Part shown: positions 12,548 through 24,490 of the stretch, in pieces | How the letters are laid out: each line of letters begins with the position of its first letter | How positions within the stretch are numbered: position 1 is the stretch's first letter | Origin: Ophioderma brevispina | Lineage: Eukaryota; Echinodermata; Ophiuroidea; Amphilepidida; Ophiodermatidae | Length of the DNA stretch: 64,000 bases | Direction: 5' to 3' | Assembly (NCBI GenBank): GCA_023653785.1 | Contig: JAMKCH010044239.1 | Coordinates: forward strand, 54,147-118,146 | The notes under the pieces: generated by a model | Told to the model about the DNA's origin: nothing | Database searches by the model: none | The model's input: the letters and a program-made list of their open reading frames with translations, nothing else | Translations under genes and position numbers: made by a program

Positions 12548-13340
12548 TTAGCACACATACGTTAAAAACATCATTAATTCTTGTGTATAACAGCAGAAGG
12601 CATGTGTACAGTGTTAGGACTAGGATAAGCTAGATTCATATCCCAAACGTCCAAAAACCAAACTCCACTACCATTAAATATTTCTTTCATTAAAAAACCT
12701 ATTTGCTGTAGTAAATAATCACTGCTATACATACGCTTAGCTAATGCTTCATGTTCACGTGAATGAGGTCCTTTCAATACGATAGGGACACTCGGACACC
12801 GCATCTTCAATCGATGTACAGCTTCTTTCAGTTTTACGAGTCTCTGTATATAGCTGTCACGTGTCCACTGTGCAAAATGCGCCCACGGACTGAGAACAAC
12901 AATGAGATTGGAACATTGATATATAGGAATTGAATCTAAAATATCAACTTCGTATTGAATAAGTTCAACTGGTGCTCGGTTAACTGTAATGGCATGAGGG
13001 TGGAATTTAAAAGTAACAGTTAAGTTCAGTTGTTTGTATGAACGAATAAAAAAGAAATACTCAGATCGTTTTCTATTTGAAACATTGCTTATGTTTGCGA
13101 GGATGGGCATTTGTTCGGCCCACTGTCTAGTTGTGGAATCGCCCAGTAATAGAAGATGCTTATTGCGAAGACAATTTTGTACTTGGCTCGTGTTAGTCCA
13201 CTGGTGATTGCGGCATATGAATGACATCCAGGTACCGTTCATCCAGTAACCACTATTATCCTCTGTTGGTGGTTGATTAGGAAGATCTGCAAGACATTCT
13301 GGTAGTTCGGAGATGTTATCCTCTTCATTAGTATTGTTAT
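12548..13340 (-). CDS. NXPE family protein, terminal PC-esterase exon (copy A)
   Basis: C-terminal exon of a neurexophilin/PC-esterase (NXPE) protein. This family is secreted or Golgi-luminal, and the domain is SGNH-like and related to polysaccharide O-acetyl transfer/esterase enzymes. The exon starts after a pyrimidine-rich acceptor ending AAG at 13341-13343. The SGNH nucleophile motif LLLLGDSTTRQW is at about 13119-13154. The Asp/His end motif is FLDVWDMN with NTVHMPSAV (about 12600-12660). Six cysteines and a SPWAHF block fit the family. Copy B shows that a single T is missing at about 12589. Without that loss the frame would run on past the apparent stop at 12574-12576 to the stop at 12548-12550, giving the usual tail ending in MFLTYVC. 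A 2-nt phase at the exon start does not match the donor phase of the exon at 31440, so a small exon is probably missed in between. Confidence 0.85.
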
Positions 13341-13343
13341 CTT

Positions 13344-14565
13344 TAAAGAAAATAAAGAAAACACGTTATGACTAGCATTAATTATTAGAGTAGAAACCGT
13401 TTAAAAGCGGCAATATATTTTTAACCAATTTTCACCACATCAACTTTGAAGTCAGACTCAGGGATCTCAATCAGTTTTAAAACGATTGTTTTTGAATATC
13501 ATACCTAAGAAGCTCTTATACACGTATTAAAGGTGAAGATACACGTATAACACGTTTTGCTGAAACACAAGAGAGCTATCAACAAGGCTCAATAAGCTAC
13601 AAGAATAATTTGAGATTAAATTGTATATATTGAATTGTTTGGGAAATGACTGAACAACCTAGAAGACAATTTTAAATAACTTATCAACAAGATTAGCAAA
13701 GATCTCTTTGATCTTTTGTATCCATAGTCCACCAATTTCGGTTCTCTGGCTTTATTTGGACTTGAGGAATGTGGTTGGAAGAATTGACTGCCAGGGGGAG
13801 TGGGAGATAACTGGTGAACTTTTATTTGAAGAGTTATGTCTACTTATCTACCTGTTAATTGGAAGAACTCAATTTTACATCACATCTGAAATTTCCGGTG
13901 TGAAAGTAATCATAGTCCGGCAGGTATCATAGTCCGGGCTCCATAGACGACAACGGAATAAAGCGTGAAACTAATGTTCCGTGAAGAGTCAACTGAATCG
14001 ATTGCCTATTGTTCACCATTGTTCCCGGACTGTGAGCTCGGAGGACCATAACTCCTGCCACGCCGGTAATGTTTGTTACATTTCGGCGCAACATCTTGTA
14101 AACCGGATAAGTACTTTGCACATGTCAAAGGACAGAGAAACATTATCAGACACTTCTAAATGCAAGAGCTCTATTTAACGGAGTGTAAACGATAAAACTG
14201 GTAAATTCTAAGAGAACTATACATTTCCTTATTTTTTAAAAGAATAAAATACCAATAATTTATTGGAGTCATAATCATTTGATTTCTAGTGTTCCTTATG
14301 AGTACATTCATAAATTGAGCATACAAATATTTATCTCTGACACCGGCTATGCGTTTAGTTGCCCTTTGACCTATGGAGCTGAAATTTGGCATGTTGGTAG
14401 GAAACACCAGTCTGACGTTTGTTATCAGGATTTCAGAGTGACTCAAATGTCAACTAGAGGTCAATTTGCATAGAAGTACCTATGACCCCCAAATTTGGGA
14501 CAAAAGGACGCCTGACCTGAGCACAGTAGGGGTTTTCCAGCTAGTTAAACACAGAATTCGCTGTC
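13344..14565. other. Non-coding, partly shared with copy B
   Basis: About 13440-13590 matches 49105-49310, including the phrase AGAGAGCTATCAA. About 14340-14520 matches 51155-51340, with CCTATGGAGCTGA and CACCAGTCTGA in both. The middle part, about 13590-14340, is unique to copy A here and shows no coding domain. Confidence 0.5.
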
Positions 14566-14728
14566 GAAGTGCCACGTAATAGGATTCGTTGTCCCGGCAA
14601 ACGGTCCAAACAAATGACGGGGTATACCGCGGGTGAATTAAAATCTTTGCATTGTATGGCATGGTCTGCGCCATGTGATTTGTTTGGACCGATTGGAGCG
14701 GACCAACGAATCTATTACGTGTTCACTT
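14566..14728. mobile_element. Palindromic MITE, about 160 bp, copy A only
   Basis: The two halves are reverse complements for roughly 60 bp each: CACGTAATAGGATTCGTTG at 14573 pairs with CAACGAATCTATTACGTG ending 14721, and GGTCCAAACAAATGACG pairs with ATTTGTTTGGACC. The stem extends outward through GAAGTG/CACTTC. Nothing comparable is present at the equivalent place in copy B (about 51400). Confidence 0.65.
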
Positions 14729-14822
14729 CTTTCAGGAATGCGAAAGCTGGTGACCATTAAAAGCATCACAAAAGTAGAGATACCTTTCAGCATTTGAACG
14801 TAAACAATGAGCCTAAAGGTAT

Positions 14823-15041
14823 GTTACACCGTGTTATGTATAATTTCGTGTAATGTATAACCGACGCGTAATGTAATACATTGTGACGTGTTATGTAATA
14901 AAAACGCGTATGAATGAAATTGACGCGTAAGTATAAAAAAAAATTGACGCTTTTACTGTAATTAAAAACATTTTTTTTTTTTAAAATTGTAATACAAATT
15001 GCCGCGTAATGTAATAAAAATAACGGTTATGTAATAACATG
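14823..15041 (+). repeat. Left inverted terminal array of the foldback element
   Basis: Tandem units in the orientation GACGCGTAATGTAATA with variable spacers. Several units are eroded in the T/A-rich middle (14930-14990). It pairs in reverse complement with 19460-19677, including the inner boundary TAATAACATG at 15032-15041. Confidence 0.85.
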
Positions 15042-15094
15042 GCAATTTGTATTAGTTTGAACATTGCCGGCCTAGTGACCTCCTAGATTTGCGA

Positions 15095-15215
15095 CTTGTG
15101 TGTGTGTGAAGGGTTCTTTTTGTGTGTTGGTGTGGTGTGTGCTCGCGTGTGTGTCCGTCGGTCTTGCTCGCTCATGTGTGTGCGTCCGTTGGTTCGTCCG
15201 TTTGTCTGTCCGCAT
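15095..15215 (+). repeat. GT-rich low-complexity tract
   Basis: Alternating GTGTGT runs passing into a CGTCCGTTGG/TTCGTCCGTT-type degenerate repeat. It sits directly inside the left foldback arm. No coding potential. Confidence 0.8.
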
Positions 15216-15299
15216 TATTGATTAGAATTTAAATTCTTGACCTTATCTTGGTGTATGTCTTCGCTCTGTGTAACTTAGGTCCATTTTTGGTTTACTAAG

Positions 15300-16500
15300 G
15301 AATCACCGCCACTGAGTCCGTTGGGGTGTCTTCATCCTTCACTGTTAAAGTTTCCTAATTTTACAAGACTTTACTGGTAAATACGGTAAAACTCAAATTA
15401 TTCAATAATTTACGCTTAGCTATACCTAACATAAAATTACATTTGGAAGCAGAAAATATGGAAAAAAGTGGTAAAAAATAATACTACACATTTTGAAAAA
15501 GGTAGTATTTATACGCTGCCGTTATTATATATTTCCGTAATATTAATTTTTAACATAACTTGTTTTTAGTGTAAGAATCGAACATTGAAATCGTTTTACA
15601 TATAAAATGTGTTAAATATACGTGTAAGTAACGTCATTAAAAATCAAAAAAAAAAATCTTATTTTCCTTTCATTTTAATATAGTTTTAAAAAATTCTTGT
15701 TGAAGCTCACCCCCCCGTTTTTGTACTACATTAGTTAATATGAAAAAAGTAGTAACACATTATATATATTTACTTTAAGCATTGTATATGTTAAAAGACA
15801 TGTAGTGTAGTGGATAAGGTTTAGGACTTGTATCTTACGGGCCTGGGTATTCGAATCTATGTAGGTACATGTATTGAGTTTATATATGATGATAAAGTAA
15901 TGGTGACATTAGAAGGTATACCTTACCATATAAAACAAAGGGTTTAAATTGTTTATTTTTCATGTTTTCCCTTTGTTTATTGCCTTTTTCCCTCAAAAAT
16001 TGTTTGCCTGAAATAGAACTTTTTTACACACGTGGTGGACCCAGTAAATACAACGTTTGTACGGTATGATGCCATAGCTACAACGTGAAAATTGGTCAGA
16101 TGATTGCAATAACGTTTTACTTATTAATATTGTTTGAAAAAGTCAAAAAAAAAATCAATAAACGTTGAAGCTGAGATTTCACGCCGTTATTTTACGTCCT
16201 TGCAATGTCTCGTATTTTTACGGTCAGGTTATTTACGCTGAGTGTGAGTCCCAGCTGCCAGTCAAATCCCTGTTTTTACAGGTTTATTTTGAACAGTGTA
16301 TCAACCCTTGATTTTTAGAATGTTGACTAAGGGATGGCTGTGTATGGGTGACCCCCACGCCACCCCCTGGTGTTGGGGATGGGAAAGGGTACACATAACT
16401 AGGCCCGCATCGCATTGGCTTTAAAAACGGGGTAAGTGTCTTTTCCCCAGTCTTGCCTGGCTTAGCTAAGGTTCTGGAACATATCGCTGGAACGATGTCT
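15300..16500. other. Foldback interior, no recognised gene
   Basis: AT-rich. It contains CGGTAAAA-type phrases and a GAGTCCCAGCTGCCAGT motif at about 16243 that recurs at 20301 outside the element. The recurrence suggests a further small dispersed repeat. Confidence 0.4.
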
Positions 16501-16954
16501 TAAGTATCTATAAATATTACTGTCCAAGCGGGGTTTTCCTTGTCTGCATGGTTGGAGAGGGCATGGTGCCCATATGTACCCCTGGCATTATGGTTAGGGC
16601 TTAGCAGTGAGTTAAAAAACCGGTGGGGGTGGGGAGCAGGTGGAAAAGTGACTGAAATAAGGGAAAATAACAGAAGAGAGCCCACGCCCCCCCCCCCGCC
16701 AGCTCCCAATTGACTGACCGTTTGTACAGTGTCTAGGAGAAGACCAATTCACACCTCAGAAAAAGCCTCGGCACCCCCTTCTGCCCCCCCCCCCCATTGC
16801 AAAGTTCTGGGTTACGCCACTGGGGTTGCTATCCGAATATGCAACAAAGTCGGCTATTCCGAGTATTAAACAAGGGCCACTTGGTCGAATATGGAAGACC
16901 CACTGTACCCAAATGTGCAAAAGAGTATGCAAAAGGTACCTACGGATAAAAATT

Positions 16955-17580
16955 GCGCGTATTATTAATAAAATAATATTACATTACGAGGCAATTTTAT
17001 TACATTAACCCGTTATTACATTACACGGCAGAAATTAATACCTTACACGTCGATTATTACATTACCAAAAGACATACACAATATATTTCGCGTAACAAAG
17101 TGACGCGTAAGGTTAATATAAAATATTATTACATTACGCCGTCGGCATTTATTACATTACCGTTTATTACATTACACGGCAGAGTTTATTACATTACGCG
17201 TCGACTATTACATTACAAGAAAAGAACATAACACATATATTTGTCGCGTAACAAAGTACGCCTTATGTAATAAATTTTGCCGTGTTGTGTAAAAAACAGG
17301 TAATGTAATAAAAATTGCCGCGTTATTGTACTAAATTATTATTATTACGCGCCATTTATTACATTACAGTTTTGTGTACATTACACGGCATAATTTATAC
17401 ATTAAGCGTCGATATTACTTCGTGGGCGGCAGAATTTATTACATTACGCGTCGAGTATTACTTTCGCGTTAATTATAATAAATTTTGCCCCGTGTTGGTT
17501 CAAAAAAGGTAATGTAATAAAAATTGCCACATAATGTAATTTAATATATTAAATTGGCGGCAATTTATACATTACGCCCG
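16955..17580. repeat. Internal array of the foldback terminal unit, mixed orientation
   Basis: More than a dozen TTATTACATTAC units followed by CGCGTCGA, CACGGCAG or a similar tail. Reverse-oriented GGTAATGTAATAAAAATTGCC-like units are interspersed at about 17300-17330 and 17510-17530. A second motif, CGCGTAACAAAGT, appears at 17089 and 17248. The mix of orientations allows hairpins and could be a nested or collapsed foldback copy. Confidence 0.75.
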
Positions 17581-17803
17581 ATGACAACATATACTGACTG
17601 TTTTGTCAGGCCGATTTTATAGTTCTAAAATTCTATTACATCTAAAAAATATTTAAAAATGATTAAATCAAAGGGAAAGGTACGGGGACTCAAGCCAGAA
17701 ACCTTTCTATCTGCAGTCTTATGAAAATCCATTGCTCTACACCAATTTGGCAGAGGATGTTTTGTATATGAATCATAGTTGTATACTGGTATGATTATAC
17801 AAT

Positions 17804-18179
17804 CAGGGCCGTAGCCAGGGGGTTGCGCCGCACCCCCAAAAAAATGACAAAGGTTCGCTATATCATTTCATGCTGAAGGTCCGCTTGTCATGTGGAGTTT
17901 TGATGCTTTCTAATCTAAAAGTGTTGTTGTTAAGGGTTGTGCTGCATGATAAAATGAATAAACCATTGGGTACTATATTAGACTCTTTTGTTTGTCAACG
18001 CCGATGTCCAATTCCTTCCAACCCCCTCCCCCCCGCCCTTCTTCAGATTTGCAGGCGACGGTAAAAAATAATGGGTCAACCGGCGATGCGCCAACGAGCC
18101 AAGCCGAAAATGTGCCCCTTCGCGAAGGTCTAATTCTGGCAAATCCGCACCCCCAAATAAATTCCTGGCTACGTGCCTG
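17804..18179. mobile_element. hAT-type MITE, 376 bp, nested in the foldback element
   Basis: Begins CAGGGCCGTAGCCAGG and ends CCTGGCTACGTGCCTG, an imperfect inverted pair with the CA..TG ends usual for hAT-like non-autonomous elements. The flanking octamers TATACAAT and ACTACAAT agree at six of eight positions, fitting a decayed 8-bp target duplication. The interior has no ORF of interest. Confidence 0.7.
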
Positions 18180-18329
18180 ACTACAATTATTATAATTAGG
18201 ATAGCAATCAATCGACCATGAACATAACCGGTGACTACGAGGTTATGCTAACAAAAATAACGCGTGCGCGAGTGCTAGCCCCCCGAGGGGGCACTCACAT
18301 ATGAAATGGATACATGGTGCAAGGCTGCG

Positions 18330-18600
18330 CTTACAAACATAGGGGACATTCGCCGGACAGAGGATATGAAACCAATGGGGCTTTGGGTGAAAGACAGCAA
18401 AATTTGTCAAAAAAAGGTGGTTTCGGGGGGGGCAAATTTGCTAATAAAAAAAAAATCTTTGCGGTGACATTTTGGCAACATGAATTTTCTAAAACAATAG
18501 GAGTCTTTGGGTGACAGTGGTAAAATTTTCAAAAAAAAGAGGGGTTTTGGGTTACCAGTTTAAAATATCGGGGGTCTTTGGCTGACAACTATGCTGAAAA
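18330..18600 (+). repeat. Degenerate tandem repeat, GGGTGACA/AAAATTT type
   Basis: Repeated phrases of the kind GGGTCTTTGGGTGACA followed by an A/T-rich linker, in about five imperfect copies. It lies within the foldback interior. Confidence 0.5.
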
Positions 18601-19459
18601 TAGTGTTTCTTAATAACAGCCTGACATACGCGTCACCTCCAACATTGTGTGCCCACGGGTCCTAGCCTCACTGATTTTATCCACCATGCCCATGCCGCAT
18701 CGATTTTCTTCAAAAGTAGATAAAATAATCGTTGCCTATATAAGCAAACCTATTCTCAATATACATTGAACAACATTAATGATAATGACCCTAAATGAGA
18801 AGAAATTTTCATTTTTTCGGCAATTTGACGGGAATTTCCTTTGTGTTGATATGGCCTACCAAAAGGTCAACTACGTTAACGGTTACGATAGTTATGGTGG
18901 AGGAAGGTCTGGGGTTAGATAGCAGATTTCATGGTTCCCATGCACCCCCCTTACAAATAAATCTTAACCTGATTTTAGGGGACATATAATTTCTTGCCAA
19001 GAATTTTGATGTCACCCAAAATTAAATGTTGGGCCAATTGGACAGTTGGAAGGCCATCCAGATCAGTCATATAAAGTGGTTCGAAACGGCCATTTTGAAT
19101 CGGTACAATCGAATTTATTTTTTCCAGTTATGTTGTATGGTTGTGTTTATGTACCCCCCTATGACCAGAGTTTTGAAAAAAATCCACCTGCAAAGTGTTT
19201 TCAGAGGGGGTTGAAGGGTACACATGACCCCACTTCCCACCCCATACACCAACGGGAGTGCACAAGACATAATACACTAAAGTGTTAACATAGTTCAATA
19301 AAAACAGAATACCTACCGGGGTGCGGACGGAATAAAGTTATCCGGAAAGTGCCTGATCAGGGTGTTTTCGTGCGCACGTGAGTACACCCCTGGATACGCC
19401 GGTGGGTGGGTGAAATTTTAATTTCCTTGAAAATTATGTGAAATTCGAAAGTATATTGT

Positions 19460-19677
19460 CATGTTATTACATAACGCGTTAATTTTTATTACATTACGCG
19501 TCAAAATTTTTTATTACATTACACGAACATTTTATTACATTACGCGTCAATGTTTTTTATTACATTACGCGTCAATTTTTATTACATTACGCGTTTTATT
19601 ACATAACACGTCAACATTTATTACATTACGCGTCGGTTATTACATTACACGAAATTTATTACATAACACGGTGTAAC
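19460..19677 (-). repeat. Right inverted terminal array of the foldback element
   Basis: About ten units of TTATTACATTACGCGTCAA, with variants ending ACACGAA or ATAACACG. It is better preserved than the left arm and ends CACGGTGTAAC at 19677. Confidence 0.85.
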
Positions 19678-19846
19678 AAGGTCCATTCATACTTGAAATT
19701 TGAACTGCTGCTGTTGCGTTGAGCTAGAGATGGTTTTCAGCTTAGTGAAGTATGAATGGGCCTTTAGTTTTGTATGAAAATACACGCTATATGTTTCATA
19801 TCCTCGAAAATGGGAATGAAAATAAAGTACTGTAACAAGAAACCAA

Positions 19847-20088
19847 TGACCTCTACACATGGATAGCAGGTCTGAGTCGCCAAGTGTAACAACAGGAAGT
19901 TGTTTTTTTACCTTGACAAAATGGCGGGAAACAATGCATACATCTTGTCAAATTAAAGGAATTTTGAATAACATAGAAAAAGCGTATGCATTGTTTCCCG
20001 CCATATTGTCAAGGTAAAAAGCAACTTCCTGTTGTGGCACTCGGCGACCATTCAACTGTGCGGCAGCCCACTATCCATATCTAGAGGT
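19847..20088. mobile_element. Palindromic MITE, about 240 bp
   Basis: Left half starts GACCTCTACACATGGATAG and contains CAACAGGAAGTTG, TTACCTTGACAA and GGCGGGAAACAATGCATAC. The right half carries their reverse complements and ends CTAGAGGTC. The equivalent place in copy B (about 51690) is empty. A related, more eroded copy lies at 50690-50910. Confidence 0.7.
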
Positions 20089-21787
20089 CAGTGCAAAAAA
20101 ACCAAACATTTGAGCTCGCTTCACGGGTTCCATACCTGAATCATAACTTGTTAGTAAAGCAATGACTATTTCACTCCATTACGAAACAAAGAATTACTAT
20201 AATACCTTGGCGTGTGGAAGGTTTCAAGAATGAGGTTTTGACCCCAAACGTACAAAACGTACAAATAACTGTAAAAATAACCGTCGTTTTAACTGTTGTG
20301 AGTCCCAGCTGCCAGTTAATACGACGTTATTTAATGAACATTTTAACAGTGTATTGTTATTATTTGAGTATTTCGAAGTTTGCAACCCAAGCACAGAACA
20401 TAAAATTGATCATAAAAAGTGACATACTTATGTAAACGTTGGGTGGACCGTGGTGTAATACTTGATTGAAGTATCGTCTGTGAATTACAAAAACGTATAA
20501 GATACATTATATCAATCAGGATAGTCACGCATCATCAAACTAATATATCAACTACAATATTGTAATATTGTTAAACTCATCAGATTATCCTGCTAGTTAA
20601 CTAGAGTGTAATTTTGAAAAGTAGGCTATAAGTCTGTAGCCTATTCGTCGCATAATAGTATAATAATAAAGGGAGAGGTACGCCCTTTGAGTTGGAGCAA
20701 AAAAACTGGTACTTAAAAATTAGATAATACATTAAAATTTTGTAGAATGCTAACCAGTGCATTTTATTTGACCAAATTGGGGCATGTCCAAGTTTCGAGA
20801 TATGGGAGATCAAGTGAATGTATGCAAAAAGTTGTATAAAATCTGGATGTCCTATACTTTTTAGTTACGTGGTGAAATTTTCAAGTGCGATATTTAAGGA
20901 TTTAAAAAAAGGCAATGATATAGAATTAGCTAGATTATTTCAGCTGAAGTATGTTGCATAATCATTTTATAATTTTGCAACAAATTAGCCATTAAAAATA
21001 ACAAGTTGTGAATTTCTCGTGTATTTTATTGTTCCCTCCCACCCTGTAATATGAGTAAATACACTTTACCATGAATTCATGTTTACACTGGAGACGGAAG
21101 CTAAATTTGTAATGATTCTTTCAATATTACTTATATTAAATCAGCATACAACTGAAATCATACAATCGTTTAAATATTTTTGTATGAAAATCGTCCAATT
21201 TAAAAAACAGGAATGTTTATCGACCTGTATTATATTTCCGTTAAATACCCACACTTGCAGTATGGAAACAACATTGGCACGATGATATTAGTGGCATATA
21301 ATCTAAAAAACATGAAGCGGATTTTGATTTGATTTTTCAATTTGAATTATGATTCAAATTAAAACCATTGATTGGTCGAGCTACATTTTACAATTGCAAA
21401 CATATCAAAAATCCGCTCACGGTTTGGTTCATATTGTTCAATATATCTTCCGCCATCTTGGTGCGAGCGCGAGCTTTCGTTAAGCACGTCCTGGGTCGTT
21501 ACCGTGCAATAAAAAAAAGTGTAAATTTCAATGTTGTTCAGATGGGTCAAATAAATTTTAAAGTTGCTCCTGATTTTTCATACACAATGGTGCCATATTG
21601 TCTTAATGCTTAGTTACCTGATTTTAGGAGGTCCCCCCAAAGTTTCACCATTGCAATTCAATGGTATATTGAGCTTGTTTTTAGGACGCCGTAATACGGT
21701 TTAACTATGGCACCACATACGGAAACGGATTTCGAATCAAATAACATATTTTAATTTCGCGAACGGACCCCAAGTCCGTTCGACTTG
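20089..21787. other. Non-coding, collinear with copy B
   Basis: 20100-20500 matches 51710-52265 and 20500-21480 matches 61570-62520. The two copy-B pieces flank the Ngaro insertion. The short ORFs here are not preserved between copies, so none is supported as a gene. Confidence 0.6.
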
Positions 21788-21849
21788 TAAGGGACGCCCA
21801 ACCCCATTAGATATCCGGGGGGGGGGCTATGGAATTTAGTTTGAGTTAA

Positions 21850-22080
21850 TTTTTTTTTTTTTTTCTCGCTGATAAGAAGGTGATTTTTTTTTTTTTTGCA
21901 TAACTTGGGGTTAATTTTTCTTTCACAGCTTGGGGTGACTTTTTTTTCGTTACAAGCTTGGGGGTGACTTTTTTTTTAATCATTACAGTTTTTTTTCTTT
22001 CTTTGCAACATCGTCCAAGTTGATTTTTTTTTTTACAAGCTGGTGGATTTTTTTAAACACTTTTATGTTGCAAATTGTAC
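21850..22080 (+). repeat. Poly-T minisatellite (first block)
   Basis: Repeats of about 35 bp alternating a GCTTGGGGTGA-like core with a run of 8-17 T. The same type recurs at 24710-24930 and 27235-27445 in the same orientation. Confidence 0.75.
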
Positions 22081-22695
22081 TTTGGGGTGTATGGGCCACC
22101 CAGATGTCACTTTTGAACTGACTGAGTGAGGACGGGCTCATTTGAAAGACGGTGATTGAGGAAACCTCCCTACCATTCTGACAACTGCAATTTTTGATGA
22201 ATAAATAAATGTACCCCCCTCATCCCACAACATTCTTTTTCTATACCACTAGTAATTGTCAATACACACGATCATGTGTCATAAAATGTTACAACATATA
22301 TTTTTTGATTTTCATCTCCAACCATTCACGTAAAAAAAACCACAAATTGTTCAAAATTGATTACTGGTGAAATACGGTGCATTGATATTTGAAAGAAACA
22401 GAAACATTTTCCTTAAACCACAGTACCAATAATATGTCAAATCAACTCACAGCACTTTCATCAACACATTGAACATAATCAAAAACATGATGACATCAGT
22501 ATTATTTCATTGTTGTTTGTTTTCATTCAGTGTTTTACAACTGAAACCCCAATTTATTAGGCCTATCACTATCACTTCAATAACAATTCCAATAAAGCAG
22601 CTTTGGAGATAGATTTCAGATCTCACATTTTTAATGATAACTAACTGTATTTTTTCGTATGATTATCTTAAACTTGTCTGAGTAAAGATCTTTAA

Positions 22696-23238
22696 ATGGA
22701 CACAATGTCATGAAAAAATATTCAGACATAATAAAATAAAGACCCTTACTGAAACCATTTCACATATTCCCATAAATTTGAAAACAGGTGGAATGTTTAT
22801 ATTATTAAAACAGTAGAAGAGTTTGTGCCATATGGCAATTTTTGCCATGAAAAATCAAGGTTTTGACATCCCCTGTCAAATTGATAGTGTATCTAGCATG
22901 CTGTGTGCACAATTCAAAAGTATTCAGCCCAGGAGTCAAGGCATTGGAGTGCAGGCTTTTAGTAAGACCTGATCTTTCATATAAATGGGGGATTAGCACA
23001 TACGCAATACAATGGTGTGTGAGCTGCTGACTGCATGCTTTTTCAAGGTTGATAATCATGATAATACAGCAGCTGGGTTGAGAAGCGAGGGCTTACAATG
23101 AATAATATTAGTTAGTTTCTCTTTTTTACAAATTGGTAAGCACACCTAATTGTGTTTCAAATTTTGTGGGAAGAGATTTGTTATTTTGTCCATCTCATTA
23201 TATCTGAATCTTTTTTCATGCCATTATAAAATGTCCCT
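22696..23238. mobile_element. TTAA-flanked MITE, 543 bp (copy 1)
   Basis: Flanked by TTAA at 22692-22695 and 23239-23242. Inverted ends of about 70 bp include the GGACACAATG type start and, inside, GACCCTTACTGAAA-like sequence. Its interior matches the element at 30555-31316, which has the same length once a nested insertion is removed. A TTAA duplication points to a piggyBac-type transposase in trans. No coding content. Confidence 0.65.
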
Positions 23239-24089
23239 TTAACACCAAGACAAGTGGTGTACTGTACACACTCAAGCATCACAATTCGTGTATTCAGTAA
23301 GACTATGGAACACAAAAGTGGTTCTGTGGAGTACTTGTAGATGTGACATACATGGTGCTTTTTTTCGTTTGAAATAAACTAATGAAAACAAACATATATT
23401 GTCTGAATTGGCAGTTTTTTCACTCTTGTGCTATGTCCCCATTGTTTTGATCCACAATTTCCTTATTATTGAAGGATGATATGCTACTTGAAATTGGAAG
23501 CAGAGGCATCTGAAATTCCTAAGTTTTTTCATTTTCATGGCGATTTATCCAATCTAGTGCGCGATGATTATTTTGGAAACCCTATATAATCTTTGGCCCC
23601 CAGGAAGGCCATGTAATAGTGATGTAAACCCCTTTGGTATGCTCTTTGTGTTTCGAAAGTGCGAGCTGTCGTGGAATAACAAGTCCGGGAAGGTCTAGTG
23701 CACCATAAATCGCCTACAAACTGAATACAAGCTTTGTGTTTGGCTCCCAAGGGCCGTGGGGGGGGACTCCTATATGATTGCTGATATCAACTGCCAGTCC
23801 GATAAACTTCCTTTCAAGTTTGCCAAACTGTACATCCAAAAACAATATTTTTCAATGTGATCTGTATCCAACCTCAACCTCCTTTTTTTGTCTCAGGCAC
23901 TTTTTTTTGGCTTGTATCATAGATCCACTCAAGTACCAAAACACCCCTTTTCATATCTCCGGCTTACAAACACAATCCCCATGTGACCCATCACATTCAG
24001 GTACGTCTATATTAATAGAGTTCATATCTAACTCTTCTGAAGCAGGTATTTCATCAATTCCCTATCTATGCTTGATCGTCAGGTGTTTC

Positions 24090-24490
24090 ATTCATTATGC
24101 TCATATCTAACATATCTACAACTGATAAAAGGTAGTCATCAATGTTCATATACCTCCTGCTGATCGCATGTAGTTCATCAATGCCCCATCTCAGCTTAAC
24201 TGCTGAATCCAGGTCGTTCACCCAATCCCCCTCGACTGCTGACAGCAGTAAGGTTCAAGCACTACTCATATCTACTATGGACAGCATGTAGTTCCTCAAT
24301 ACCCATATCTTCACTGCTGATAGAGTAGTTCATCAATCCCATATCTACTGCGATAGCAAGGTAGTTTCATCATACCATACCCAATATCTATATCTACTGC
24401 TGATAGCACAGTAGTTTATCAATGCTCATTATCTATTGATGATAGCAGGTGGTTTATCAATGCTCATATCTACTGGTAGGGTAACTACTT
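24090..24490 (+). repeat. Minisatellite, about 37-bp unit (first array)
   Basis: Around ten imperfect copies built on CATATCTACTGCTGATAGCA plus GGTAGTTCATCAATGC. Copies differ by small indels and substitutions. No reading frame runs through the array. Confidence 0.8.

Larger units (their letters stand above)
14823..19677. mobile_element. Foldback (TU-like) transposable element with repeat-built inverted termini
   Basis: A 4.85-kb element bounded by 219- and 218-bp inverted repeats. Its outermost bases are GTTACACCGTG and the reverse complement CACGGTGTAAC. Each arm is a tandem array of about ten units related to TTATTACATTACGCGTCAA. A flanking AAGGT occurs on both sides (after CTA at 14815-14819, and 19678-19682), suggesting a short target duplication, with two extra bases AT on the left. 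The equivalent site in copy B, at about 51515-51530, is uninterrupted, which establishes this as an insertion. No transposase ORF is visible inside. The interior holds a third array of the same unit (16955-17580), a GT-rich tract, a nested hAT-type MITE and poly-C-rich segments. The architecture resembles sea-urchin TU and Drosophila FB elements. Confidence 0.8.

Noticed and set aside
16805..16825. Complete hAT-type MITE ending GTTACGCCACTG
   Set aside because: Only the right end is present; no matching CAGTGGCGTAAC-type left end was found nearby.
24090..24490. CRISPR-like array
   Set aside because: Units are imperfect, contiguous tandem repeats without unique spacers, in an evidently eukaryotic sequence.
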